A stretch of DNA of 35,317 nucleotides, taken from positions 1 to 35,317 of the forward strand of contig NZ_FOVL01000027.1 in NCBI RefSeq assembly GCF_900115145.1. The letters run 5' to 3'. The notes under the pieces are model-generated. The model did not search any database. It saw only the letters and a program-made list of their open reading frames with translations, and was not told the DNA's origin. Shown piece by piece: positions 7,107 through 17,100 of the stretch; positions within the stretch are counted from its first letter, which is position 1, and every line of letters starts with the position of its first letter. The DNA comes from Salegentibacter flavus. Its GTDB lineage: Bacteria > Bacteroidota > Bacteroidia > Flavobacteriales > Flavobacteriaceae. Both the position numbers and the translations under genes were made by a program.

Positions 7107-9092
7107 CTATTTCCCCTGAAGCTCCAGGCTTGTTTCGGGAATTTCGATGGCTCCATCCTTGAGATAGGTGTCAAACCAACGCATCATTCTAAGCATAAAG
7201 TCATACCTGGCTGTAGCTTTTCGGTTACCATGGCCTTCCCCGGGATAAAGCACCAGTCTTACCGGAGTATCTGTCCGGGTTTTAAGGTGACGGTATAACT
7301 CGTAAGATTGCCCCGGATTTACACGGGTATCTTCTTTTCCGTGGAGGATAAGCAGCGGAGTTTTGCCCTGCCCGGCATAAAATATTGGGCTGCGCTCAAG
7401 GTAGAACTGGTAATCGTCCCAGATGCGTTTACGGCTGTGTACCAAAAACATTTCCTCTGGAATATCACTGGTACCCCATTTTGAGATGTTGTTGCTGATA
7501 CCTACAGACATCACCCCGGCAGCAAACCTTTCGGTGTGGCGGGTGGCCATCCAGGCGGTGGCGTAACCTCCATAAGATCCCCCTGTAACTCCAACTTTAT
7601 CTTTATCGATATTATAATTTTCAATAAGGTGATCTACCCCGTCAATAATATCATCAAATTCCTTTCCGGCAGGATCTCCCTGGCTGGATTTAGCGAATTC
7701 AATGCCTCTACCTGTACTTCCCCTGTAATTAGGATAGAATACCGCGTAGCCCTGTGCTGCACCAACCTGCCCGGGCATGCTGTAGGCGGTAAGCCAACCA
7801 TTGTCGTAATGCGCTTCCGGGCCACCGTGAACTACGGTGATCAATGGGGTCTTTCCTGAGGTCTCTAAAGGATGGATCAGGATACCCTGAAGCTCCAGTC
7901 CGTCTTCAGCCTGGTAAGTGATCACTTCCTGTTTGCCCAGTTCTCTGTCTTTCAGCCAGGGGTTGGAGTCTGTGATCCTGATAAGTGCAGAATTTTTAGA
8001 ATTCAGCATAAAAAGTTCCCCGGGATGTTCCGCAGAATTCCCTGTGAAGGCTATGCTGTTATTATTAGCTGCAGAAAAACCGGTAATATTGAGGTTGCGG
8101 TCTGTAAAGACTTTATTCATTTTATCACTGATATCCAAGCTGAACAGGCTGCTGTAAACCCCTTCGCTGGCAAGCACGGTGAGGCTTTTGTTATCATTCC
8201 ATTCAAGCTGGTGAAACTGACCTTCAAAGTCTTTCTGAAGAATTTTCGGGCTTCCCCCGGAAGTTTCAGCGATGAAGATGCGGCCTTCAATGGGGTCGTG
8301 TTGATCTTCCCCTGCGATAAAAGCTATTCGTTTGCCATCAGGACTCCATTTTAAAGCTCCCATTTTGCCTGTATGATCAACTTGCGCAGTGATCTTTGAA
8401 GTATTCTCATCTACAAAATAGATCTTCTGGCTGGTATAATATTCGTCTACCAGGGAAGAAGGAGCGGCGCTTACGGCAAGGCTGGTTGTGTTTGGGCTCC
8501 ATTGCACCGAGGTGACATGGCCTTCCACTTCCAGTTTCTTCGGGCTGGCATCATTAAGGTCTACAATATATGCCGATGCCTGCTGAAGATCGGTTTCATA
8601 GATCTCGGGTTGATAGGGAAGGGGATTATCTTCCTCTTTTTTAATTGCTGAAACAAAAGCAAGCTTGGTTCCGTTTGTATGCCAGTCGTAAGAAGAAATA
8701 TTGCCTTCAAACTCGTAGAGTTTCTGAGCTTCTCCACCGTTCAGGCTAATTTCATATAAGGCCGTAGCCTTATCGTCTTCCTTTTGGGAGGTGAAACTGA
8801 TGCTGTTGTGTTCCGGTCTCAGTTTAACATTGGAGGCGCTATATCCGGTTACAAATGGGGTAGCCGTTTTGTTGCCCGTGTTGTAAACATAGAGATGTGT
8901 GGTTGCAGGCATATTTTCCTCAGTAGGATCGGCCGGCACCAGGAGCTGGTAGACAATCTTTTCTCCATCTTCAGAAATGACTGCATTGGAGATTTGTTTG
9001 ATATCTGCTACATCCTCGGGAGTAAGTCCGCTTTGCTGCGCAAACAGACCATGGAGGACAAAAAATAAAAGAAGCGTGATTGAACTTTTCAT
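7107..9092 (-). CDS. Secreted S9-family (prolyl oligopeptidase-type) serine peptidase
   Basis: A 661-residue peptidase with a cleavable signal peptide (MKSSITLLLFFVLHGLFAQQ), so it is periplasmic or exported. Residues of about 30-390 form a TolB/WD40-like beta propeller (blade motifs such as WSPDGKRIAFIAG) that restricts access to short peptides. The C-terminal alpha/beta hydrolase domain carries the triad Ser506 in GGSYGG, Asp588 in HGKEDTR and His621 in GEGHG. The family cleaves oligopeptides, often after proline or as dipeptidyl or acylaminoacyl peptidases; the exact specificity is not readable. It is a single gene between two terminators, and full length for the family. Confidence 0.92.
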   Translation of the reverse strand: MKSSITLLLFFVLHGLFAQQSGLTPEDVADIKQISNAVISEDGEKIVYQLLVPADPTEENMPATTHLYVYNTGNKTATPFVTGYSASNVKLRPEHNSISFTSQKEDDKATALYEISLNGGEAQKLYEFEGNISSYDWHTNGTKLAFVSAIKKEEDNPLPYQPEIYETDLQQASAYIVDLNDASPKKLEVEGHVTSVQWSPNTTSLAVSAAPSSLVDEYYTSQKIYFVDENTSKITAQVDHTGKMGALKWSPDGKRIAFIAGEDQHDPIEGRIFIAETSGGSPKILQKDFEGQFHQLEWNDNKSLTVLASEGVYSSLFSLDISDKMNKVFTDRNLNITGFSAANNNSIAFTGNSAEHPGELFMLNSKNSALIRITDSNPWLKDRELGKQEVITYQAEDGLELQGILIHPLETSGKTPLITVVHGGPEAHYDNGWLTAYSMPGQVGAAQGYAVFYPNYRGSTGRGIEFAKSSQGDPAGKEFDDIIDGVDHLIENYNIDKDKVGVTGGSYGGYATAWMATRHTERFAAGVMSVGISNNISKWGTSDIPEEMFLVHSRKRIWDDYQFYLERSPIFYAGQGKTPLLILHGKEDTRVNPGQSYELYRHLKTRTDTPVRLVLYPGEGHGNRKATARYDFMLRMMRWFDTYLKDGAIEIPETSLELQGK

Positions 9093-9322
9093 GTGGTTTT
9101 TACTTTAAAAATTTGATTCTTAAAGATACCGTAAAAAGGGAATTCCTACAAGTGCCTGAACCGGAACCCTAAACTAGTATTATCCTATAAAATCATCGAG
9201 GGAAAGAAGCTTTATGAAAATCATCGGTTTTTTGTTTTTAGAGAAACAATTGTATTCCACGTTAAGAAGTTTTGCTGATGGGAATTGGAGAAAAAGGATT
9301 CCCTTACTTTCTGCCCGGGCGC

Positions 9323-9350
9323 AAAAAAAAGGCCGCTTTTTAAACGGCCT
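9323..9350 (-). terminator. Rho-independent terminator of the alkaline phosphatase gene
   Basis: On the minus strand, AGGCCG pairs with CGGCCT around a short A/T loop and is followed by eight T residues. It sits about 25 bases after the stop codon of the phosphatase gene. The rest of 9093-9322, upstream of the S9 peptidase gene, holds no gene I can see and presumably carries that gene's promoter. Confidence 0.8.
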
Positions 9351-9375
9351 CTTTAGTAGTAAGTAAGTCTGTAAA

Positions 9376-10476
9376 TTACCTTTTTAGTAATTCCAGCATT
9401 TTATCAAAGATTGCTGTATTCTCATATATGCCTTTAAAATTCTCAGCTCCGGGGCCATAGGCGAAAACGGGAACCATAGTTGCGGTATGGTAATCGGTAC
9501 TAAATGCACCTTCAATATTTCCTTCATCATCACCGCCCAAAATAGAGTAACCACCGGTTTCATGATCGGCGGTAATAATTACAAGCGTGTTGCCATCTTT
9601 TTTGGCGAATTCAAGCACCTCACCAATAGCCTGATCAAAATCGATCATTTCAGCAATGATTCCTTCGGAATCGTTGGCATGCCCGGCCCAGTCAATCTGT
9701 GAACCTTCAATCTGCAAAAAGAAATTTTCTTTATCTGAAAAATAATCCAGGGCTTTTTTTGTTGCCCGGGGAAGAATATCTTTTCTACCCTCTAAAATAC
9801 TTTCAGGTTGTTTGGCAGCAATAAAGGCAGCTATTTTATCTTCAAAAGGACCAGAAATTGAATCTACATCATCGTAAACCCTGAAGCCTTTTGCACTTAG
9901 ACTATCCAGCAGGTTTAATTCATCTTCGCGCTTGCTGAAAAAATCCTTACCACCTCCAATAAAAAAATCTACCGGTGCCGAAAGCATGTCCATGGCAATG
10001 GCTTCATCCATGCTTCTGGAAGGCTGATGTGCATAAAAACTTGCCGGTGTAGCGTGAGTTATGGAAGAGGTGGCGATAATTCCGGTGGCGTAGTTTCCGT
10101 TTCCGGCAATTTCCAGGATGTTTTCAATAGAGGTTGTGTCGGCATCTACACCAATAGCTCCGTTATAAGTCTTTTTCCCGGTAGAAAAAGCAGTAGCTCC
10201 CGCAGCAGAATCGGTAATGAGACCACTGGTTGATCCTGTTTTGATCAATCCGATATGTTTGAATTCCTCCAGGTTTAGTTCGTTATTGTTTCCTATCATT
10301 CCGGCGGTAATTTGGGTCAGGCCCATTCCATCACCAACCATAAAAATGATGTTCTTAGGTAGGTTAATTTCTTCTTTTTCTTCATTTGAGCTGGTAGAAT
10401 TTTTGTCTGTTCCGGTTTCACAGCTAAAGGAAAAAAGAAGACTAAAAAGAAAAATAAATCTGATAAAAAGTTTCAT
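9376..10476 (-). CDS. Alkaline phosphatase, lipoprotein
   Basis: A 366-residue enzyme of the alkaline phosphatase superfamily that releases inorganic phosphate from phosphomonoesters. The signal peptide ends in a lipobox (SFSC, Cys19), so it is membrane-anchored outside the cytoplasm. Metal and catalytic motifs are complete: Asp49 in MVGDGMG, the nucleophile Ser90 in TDSAAGATA, the EGSQIDWAGHAND block, TADHETGGYS and the late His in DYHTATMVPVFAYG. It lacks the large insertions of eukaryotic enzymes and is close to the compact bacterial type. It is a single gene with its own terminator. It is the first of several phosphate-releasing enzymes in the window and could finish the breakdown of phosphomonoesters made by the phosphodiesterases at 26327-28926; that link is inference. 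Confidence 0.93.
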   Translation of the reverse strand: MKLFIRFIFLFSLLFSFSCETGTDKNSTSSNEEKEEINLPKNIIFMVGDGMGLTQITAGMIGNNNELNLEEFKHIGLIKTGSTSGLITDSAAGATAFSTGKKTYNGAIGVDADTTSIENILEIAGNGNYATGIIATSSITHATPASFYAHQPSRSMDEAIAMDMLSAPVDFFIGGGKDFFSKREDELNLLDSLSAKGFRVYDDVDSISGPFEDKIAAFIAAKQPESILEGRKDILPRATKKALDYFSDKENFFLQIEGSQIDWAGHANDSEGIIAEMIDFDQAIGEVLEFAKKDGNTLVIITADHETGGYSILGGDDEGNIEGAFSTDYHTATMVPVFAYGPGAENFKGIYENTAIFDKMLELLKR

Positions 10477-10990
10477 TGAGTGAATTGTTAAATTTTATGT
10501 AAAAATACTCATAAAAATGATGATAAGAAAGTTTGGCGTTTCAGGTTTTGAAGAATATTTTTCTATAAGATAGTTACTGAGAATGTAAATATTGAACCTT
10601 TTCCTTTCTCACTTTTCGAGAGACCCGGAAAACCTGAAAAATCACTTGATTAGCGGGAATAGCCACTCCTTCAATAACTCCTTTGGAATCGCATTGGGCC
10701 TGACATATAAAATTGTAATAAGAAAGTTCCTGTTTTTTAAAAAATTATTAGGTTTAGTGATATCAGTCATATTTCCAGGAGAATAAAATACATAACTTTA
10801 TTAATCAGGATAGTTCATAAAACCAACAAAGCTGTCTTATTACTTACGATTAGAGTAAGACCGTATTAATTAAAAATTCCCGTCTTTACTCTTGCTCTTA
10901 AGTTGAAGAAAATCCTGCCTTAAAACTGATTTTTCCATAAGAGAAATCTTTTTATATAAAATATAAGCTCAACATTTTAAATCTACTGTT
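10477..10990. other. 514-base gap without a convincing gene
   Basis: The stretch separates the divergent phosphatase and TonB-like genes. A 64-codon plus frame (10592-10786) and a 42-codon minus frame (opposite 10640-10765) overlap each other; neither has a recognisable motif and I regard both as chance. The DNA is strongly AT-rich from about 10800 on and probably holds the promoter of the TonB-like gene just upstream of 10991. Confidence 0.5.
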
Positions 10991-11734
10991 ATGCAAGTCA
11001 AGAAAAATGCTAAAGCAGATCTTGCGAGTTATAGTATGATCTTTTTCCAGGTAGGGTTAATACTGGTTCTGGCTGCCACTTATATAGGTTTGGAGTGGAA
11101 GTTTACTGAGCAGGATCAAAGTATTTTATATGAGGTAGAGGTAGCTGATGAGGATACGGAAGAAATACCGATTACACAATTAGATAATCTTCCACCCCCT
11201 CCGCCTCCACCGCCACCTCCAGCTCCTGAAATGGTTCAGATAATTGAAGACGATCTGGATGTTGAAGAGGATCTAATTCAGTCAACAGAAACAAACCAGG
11301 ATGCTAAAGTGGAGATGATAATTCCGGTTTCAGCAGTTGAATATGAAGAGGAGGAGGAAGAAGTGGAAAACGTGCCTTTTATGATCGTTGAAGAAGTTCC
11401 TGTTTTTCCGGGATGTGAAACGATCAAAGATAAAGACGAACAGAAAAAATGTTTAAATGATAAGATCCACGCTCTTTATGCACGAGAATTTAATACGGAG
11501 ATAGGGGCAGAACTGGAACTTACCGGTTTTTACAGGATCTATGTAGGGTTTAAGATAAATGAAAAAGGGGAGGTTGCTGAAATCCAAACAAGAGGGCCAC
11601 ATAGAAGACTTGAAGCTGAAGCAGAACGGGTAGCTAAACTTATCCCAAAAATGGCTCCCGGCAAACAAAGGGGAAGACCGGTTTCGGTAGGATATTCTTT
11701 ACCTGTTGTTTTTGAAATGCGGCCCTCCAGATAG
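10991..11734 (+). CDS. TonB-like energy transducer
   Basis: A 247-residue protein with the TonB layout: a short cytoplasmic N-terminus, one membrane helix (about residues 14-36), a periplasm-spanning region with a run of about ten prolines (68-78) and acidic stretches, and a C-terminal TonB domain (about 165-247; YRIYVGFKINEKGEVAEIQ and the closing SYSLPVVFEM-like strand). Such proteins pass proton-motive energy from ExbB/ExbD to outer-membrane TonB-dependent receptors. Flavobacteria have many TonB paralogues; no exbBD lies here, so it would share a complex encoded elsewhere. It could serve the SusC receptor at 20853, but they are 9 kb apart and the link is unproven. Confidence 0.85.
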   Translation: MQVKKNAKADLASYSMIFFQVGLILVLAATYIGLEWKFTEQDQSILYEVEVADEDTEEIPITQLDNLPPPPPPPPPPAPEMVQIIEDDLDVEEDLIQSTETNQDAKVEMIIPVSAVEYEEEEEEVENVPFMIVEEVPVFPGCETIKDKDEQKKCLNDKIHALYAREFNTEIGAELELTGFYRIYVGFKINEKGEVAEIQTRGPHRRLEAEAERVAKLIPKMAPGKQRGRPVSVGYSLPVVFEMRPSR

Positions 11735-11857
11735 TGGATTTGGAGGTTAATTGAGCTCTATCTTTCTGAGATCATATTTAATAATCAAAACCTAACTCAG
11801 CTTTTATCAGTTTCTTAACTGTATTGCATAGTGGTTTTCTCTATATTAAAAAGAAAA

Positions 11858-13321
11858 ATGGAAAATTACGAAAACCTGAACAAACAGTACATCAACGGGG
11901 AATGGGTAGAAGGGAATGACAACTCTGAAATTAAGAATGTAAACCCTTATGATAACTCTGAAATCAACACCTTTAAAGGGGCAAATAAAGAGGATGTGGA
12001 CCGGGCTTATAAAGCTGCAAAACAAGCTGCCATCAAATGGAGGAAGTCATTACCCCAGGAGCGTTCAGCGGTAATTCAAAAAGCTGTTGAGATTATTTCA
12101 GAAAGAAAAGAAGAGATTATTGACTGGCTGATAAAGGAAGGTGGAAGTACCCGGGTGAAGGCAGAAGTGGAAATCCAGATCACCCTGGGGATAATGAAAG
12201 AGTCTGCTTCTTTTCCAACCCGCAGCCATGGGTACATTTATGATTCCTTTACCCCCGGAAAAGAGAGCCGGGCCTATAGAAAACCTCTTGGGGTTATAGG
12301 CATTATTAGTCCGTGGAACTTTCCCATGAATCTTTCAATGAGATCTGTTGCTCCTGCTATAGTAACAGGTAATACAGTCGTGCTGAAGCCGGCATCTTCC
12401 ACTCCTGTAACAGGAGCTACCTTAGTCGCGAAGATCTTCGAGGAAGCCGGGCTGCCCAAAGGAGTTCTTAATGCGGTGGTAGGAAAAGGTTCAAGTATTG
12501 GAGATGATTTTGTGAAGCATCCAATACCAAATCACATTTCCTTTACAGGATCTACTCCCGTTGGTAGAAATATCGGAAAGATCGCAGGTGAAAACTTAAA
12601 AGAAGTTTCCCTGGAATTGGGAGGAAATAACATTTTTGTAGTTATGGAAGATGCCGACATTGATTTGGCGGTTGAAGCTGCTACCTTCGGAAAATTCATG
12701 AACCAGGGGCAAATTTGTATGTCTGTGAATAGGTTTGTGATTCACGAAGATGTTGCAGATGAATTTATTGAAAAATTCATAAAGGCAACCAAAAAGCTGA
12801 AGTATGGAAACCCTGCCGAGGAAGGGGTTCTTGTAGGTCCGCTTATAGATCACGACCAGGTGGAAAGGATTCTTAAGGATATTGAGGCCAGTACTAGTGA
12901 TGGTGCCACGATAAAGTTAGGAGGTAAGGCCGAAGGAAATGTGCTGGAGCCTACCATTATTGATAATGTCAAAGATGATATGCCAATTGCCGCAAACGAG
13001 ATCTTTGGTCCAGTGGCTCCAATTCTTAGATATTCTTCTGAGGAGGATGCATTAAAAATAGCAAACTCAAAAGATTTTGGTTTAACAGGAGCCGTTTTTA
13101 CCAGAAATACAGAAAGAGGAGTAGCTTTTGCCAGGAAAGTTGAGACAGGAATGATTCACATAAACGATCAAACTGTAAACGATGAGCCTAATGCACCTTT
13201 CGGCGGTGAAAAAGGTTCGGGAATAGGAAGATTTAACGGAAAGTTTATACTGGAAAAATTCACACGACTTCAGTGGGTTACCGTGCAGCACGAGCCGCGT
13301 GATTATAGTCCGTTCGCCTAG
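11858..13321 (+). CDS. NAD(P)-dependent aldehyde dehydrogenase
   Basis: A 487-residue aldehyde dehydrogenase that oxidises an aldehyde to the carboxylic acid with NAD(P)+. The frame is open from a GTG at 11831, but I start at the ATG at 11858 (MENYENLNKQYINGEWVEG), where the family's N-terminus begins and an A-rich leader precedes it. The general base Glu253 is in LELGGNN and the catalytic Cys287 in NQGQICMS; the cofactor-binding segments SPWNFPMNLSMR, LKPASSTPVTG and FTGSTPVGR are all present, as is the EIFGPVAP block. Length is normal. It resembles the benzaldehyde/salicylaldehyde-like subgroup, but substrate is not certain. No signal peptide, so cytoplasmic; no obvious metabolic partner next to it. 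Confidence 0.92.
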   Translation: MENYENLNKQYINGEWVEGNDNSEIKNVNPYDNSEINTFKGANKEDVDRAYKAAKQAAIKWRKSLPQERSAVIQKAVEIISERKEEIIDWLIKEGGSTRVKAEVEIQITLGIMKESASFPTRSHGYIYDSFTPGKESRAYRKPLGVIGIISPWNFPMNLSMRSVAPAIVTGNTVVLKPASSTPVTGATLVAKIFEEAGLPKGVLNAVVGKGSSIGDDFVKHPIPNHISFTGSTPVGRNIGKIAGENLKEVSLELGGNNIFVVMEDADIDLAVEAATFGKFMNQGQICMSVNRFVIHEDVADEFIEKFIKATKKLKYGNPAEEGVLVGPLIDHDQVERILKDIEASTSDGATIKLGGKAEGNVLEPTIIDNVKDDMPIAANEIFGPVAPILRYSSEEDALKIANSKDFGLTGAVFTRNTERGVAFARKVETGMIHINDQTVNDEPNAPFGGEKGSGIGRFNGKFILEKFTRLQWVTVQHEPRDYSPFA

Positions 13322-13412
13322 AGAATATTAATTTCAAGATGTATCGGTTCTACTGGTAGTTCGTCTTTTGTGAAGTTAATTTTTCCAGATGTAGGAAATT
13401 TTCAAACAGGTT

Positions 13413-14126
13413 TTAAGGAGAACTAAAAGTCCAAATGGGTCCTATAGCTCTGGCTCCTTTATCATCTTTAGCCACAACCTGCCAGAAATAGGTGGTTCCA
13501 TTGTTGAGGTTTACTTCAAATGATGTTTCAACCAGATCTTGTTCGTATAATGGTGGCTCCTCTGTCGTGCCAAAATAAATATCGAATTTTAATGAATCTC
13601 CATCCTCATCCTTACTAGACCATTCCAATAAAACAGAACTTTGATCTACAGTGGAATTATTTGACGGAGTTTCAGAGTTTGGATTTTGAGGAATAGAATT
13701 ATACGTAAGACTTGGTTCAGTAAAAAAAGAGCGTATTTCGGAATAGTCACTCCTGGCTCCTTCTTGATCAATGGCCTGTACCTTCCAGTAATAGGTGGAA
13801 CCTTTTTCCAAACTTAAACTCACTGAAGTGTGGTTGATTTGCCGCTGATCGAAAAGTTCTTTGAAATCTTCACTTTCTGAAATTTCTAATTTATAGCTCA
13901 CCTCTTTTCCTTCAGGATCTGTTGATGTTTCCCATTCGAAGTTAAGTGTGGAAAAAGAGCATGCCAGATTAGCCACAGGTAATAATAATTTTGGAGCTGA
14001 AGGCGCCTTGTTTGCCGGCTTTTCTTTTATGGGTTCCTTTTCAACAGGATCGTCAATTTTTTCCCCGGAACATGCCATTATAAGTAAGGATATGAAAATG
14101 TATGAAAAACTGAAATTTATTTTCAT
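13413..14126 (-). CDS. Lipoprotein with two fibronectin-III-like repeats
   Basis: A 237-residue lipoprotein: signal peptide with lipobox LIMAC (Cys19), a Lys/Pro-rich spacer, then two related modules of about 90 residues (about 43-135 and 142-237). Each carries the pattern FEWETSTDPEGKEVSYKLEI / LEWSSKDEDGDSLKFDIYFG and closes with TYYWKV or TYFWQV followed by A.D..GA, the layout of FnIII/cadherin-like surface modules. No catalytic residues are seen, so a binding or structural role at the cell surface is likely. The start codon overlaps the stop of the upstream T9SS gene (ATGA at 14123-14126), so the two are translationally coupled and probably act together. Confidence 0.8.
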   Translation of the reverse strand: MKINFSFSYIFISLLIMACSGEKIDDPVEKEPIKEKPANKAPSAPKLLLPVANLACSFSTLNFEWETSTDPEGKEVSYKLEISESEDFKELFDQRQINHTSVSLSLEKGSTYYWKVQAIDQEGARSDYSEIRSFFTEPSLTYNSIPQNPNSETPSNNSTVDQSSVLLEWSSKDEDGDSLKFDIYFGTTEEPPLYEQDLVETSFEVNLNNGTTYFWQVVAKDDKGARAIGPIWTFSSP

Positions 14127-17100
14127 CTTTTGATAAATTTGAGAGCGTGTTGCTTTTCTAATTGAACCTGTAGGTAATATATTCCAGCAGGCATAGCAGA
14201 GGTGTCAATGGTTAAGTTTTGCTCGTTATCGGGCTTAAGATTCCCTGAAAATATCAACTGACTGGAGCTGTTGAAAATTCTTACAGGGACAAATTCGTAG
14301 GGGGTATTTGGTAATATTACTTTGGCCACTTCGTTTACAGGATTAGAACTTAAACTTACAGAGCCGATAGTTACCAACATGTTAATTTTACCTTCGCAAG
14401 CACTTGAGGAACTAACTTCTAAGATATCTCCATCTTTTACCGGAATATCGAAATTATTTTCCCGGTATACTCCGGAATCTTGCCCGTTAATTTTAACCAG
14501 GTAAGGACCCGTACCCTCCTTCACAGAAACCTGCATGGTGTTTTTCCGGATACGGTTTTGAGCCTTGAAAGTTTGGCCTCCTTTAATTTCAAATTCAAAA
14601 CACTGCCGGGTTTGTGACTCGTCCTCAACCTGGATGCAGGCCGTGTAAAAGCCGGGCGAAAGAGCTTCAAATGACATACCTAAACGAAATTCATGTTCTT
14701 CGCCATTAAGATCAATTATATAGTTATGTTCTTCAGTCACATCAACTTTAAGCTGGCCATTATTTTTTCCGGGACAGGTCTCATTTCTTGTCGATAATTT
14801 AAAATTATCAGGCGGCAGTTGAACAGCTTCACAACCATGCTCATTAACTGGTGTCCCCTGTGGAGTATCAGGACATTGATCCAAAAAATCTGAAACTCCA
14901 TCCCCGTCCAGATCAGCATCGGGAAGTGGCCCTATGTAGTCTTCAACAATATTCGCATATCTGCTTATGGCTAGTCTGGACCAGTTGTGTCCGTGTTCCG
15001 TATAAAGCCCTTTTCCAACCACATGATAGACATTAAGAGCGTCATTCTCATCAAATAATGCGACACTTGGATGTAGAAGTCCTTCGAGGCTGAATCTATC
15101 CTCGTAGTCGCCGAACTGATCGAAAATCATCACCAGTTTTTTATGCCTCACATTCAGTAATACTTTATTATTTTTTTCAATGAGAGTTGGATAGTGCTCT
15201 CCAAAGAAATAATTTTCGTCATACTGTCTCTCACTTATCAATTTCAATCGAGGAGAATAAATTCTTACAGAATAATCCTTTAAAATGCTAAATATCCAAT
15301 TATTGCTAAGTATCACAGAATTCATCACCGATTCTCCGGTATCAATATAACTATATTCATTAGTTGGCGTTAACTTATGAATTTTACCATTATAATTACC
15401 AAAACGAGAGGAGGATACAATAAAATTCCCTTCCTTGTCTACAGTATTGGTATAGTTTATTTCCATATAGCTGTCATTTCCAAAATTCAGCGTCCTGGTC
15501 CAGGAATGTTCGTCGTTCAAATAAAAGCTAACTGTTTTTCTTTCTTCTCCTATTTCATATCGGTAAACATCCCCGTTTTCAGCCTCGAAAGAAAAAGCAG
15601 GCTCTTCCCAAAGATCAAAATCCTCATCCACAACTTCTTCATCCTGATATATCAGGCCAGGATTGAAACGGATCACTTTTTTTGAATAGGGTGCTTTAGA
15701 TCCGCCAAGGTTTAGGTTATTAGGACCATAGAATTCCCTGCAGGACACAAGAAAATCTCCGGAGGCATCTCTTATCATTTCATAATTGTAATACTTGGAA
15801 GTACCTTCCCCATTAAAACTGAATTCTGCTGATAAAGCTTTATCACTGAATTTTCTGATATAAAAATCCTCTTCAGAGTTATAATCTGATCCCTCATATT
15901 TTGCTGAAATAGTGGTTCCCACGAGAAAGGTATTTCCGTTGATAGCATGGAGATCCTGCGGATTGAAATAAACTTCAGTAGGACTTTCCTGATAAGTCTG
16001 AAGCAGGTTCAAATCCAGATCATAGCTTTGAAGACTGCCAGATAAAGTTCGCACCAGGATTTCATTAGAATCTATTTTGCCGATGTTTCCGGTAATAGAC
16101 TCAACTCTGGTTATAGATAATAGTTCCCCATTTTTGGAAAATTTTTCGAGAGTTAGGAAAGGTTCATTTTTGTCTTCGGTAATAGGCTGAGTATTACTTA
16201 GAATTAAGATTTCATTATTGTCATTAATCCGTACATCTAATAAATATTTATCTGTGCTTCCATCATCATCCAGGAAGAAATTGATTTCATCTGTAGGCGA
16301 TATAGAAAATATGAAGAGCCCCGGATGCAGAGATCCCAAATCATCGTGGAAATTACCATCTCCAATATAGATGTAGTTACCTTCTCCATCTGTAAATGAT
16401 TGAGTAGTTTCTTCAAAAAGACTGTTTTTGATTCTGTTAACCTGGTGTTCGCTTAGATCTAAGATTTTCTCTTCAAAGCCGAATTCATCGAATCTTGTAA
16501 AAAATAGAGTTTCGGTTCCATCATATTGTAAACTAAACCCCTGATATTGATCATTTGTGTGGGATAGTTTTGAAAGCGGAACATCCACGTGGTATTCTTC
16601 TGAGGGGATACCATTTGGTGAAATTTTAAAAAAACTGGGGCTGCTATAAGATTCCTGACTTTTCTGATAGTTGAAGTTAAGATAGCCTTCATCATCGAAA
16701 AAATAATAGTACTGATTCATATTTAAGGTTGAATTCTCAACCGTTTCAGGAGATTTATACTCCCAAAGCTTCTCACCAGAAGGACTGTATCTTACTATTA
16801 CAAAATTGGCCTCTGTTCCCCCGTAATAGTTCTTGGAGACTACCCAAATATGATCCTCTTTGTCTATCAATAGATCCATAGGGTAATCATAACTTATGCC
16901 GTCCCAGGACAACCGGTCGCTCCAGTTTTCCTCTAAGTTTTCGTTTAGGCTAATTATTTTAACATCACTAAAAGAAAAATCTCTTTCGGTATATCCCGCT
17001 ACAATTAGATTTCCACGGTTATCCTTTTCTGAAAAGAATATCGCATCCCGACTTGTATGTTCATTGTTTCCATAGGTAACACGTTCGGTTGGGATTAATG

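Noticed and set aside
7536-8354. Plus-strand frames inside the S9 peptidase gene
   Set aside because: The minus-strand gene has a full catalytic triad and signal peptide; these are antisense frames caused by its codon use.
10592-10786. 64-codon plus frame between the phosphatase and TonB-like genes
   Set aside because: No signal peptide, domain or typical start context; an opposing minus frame of similar quality overlaps it.
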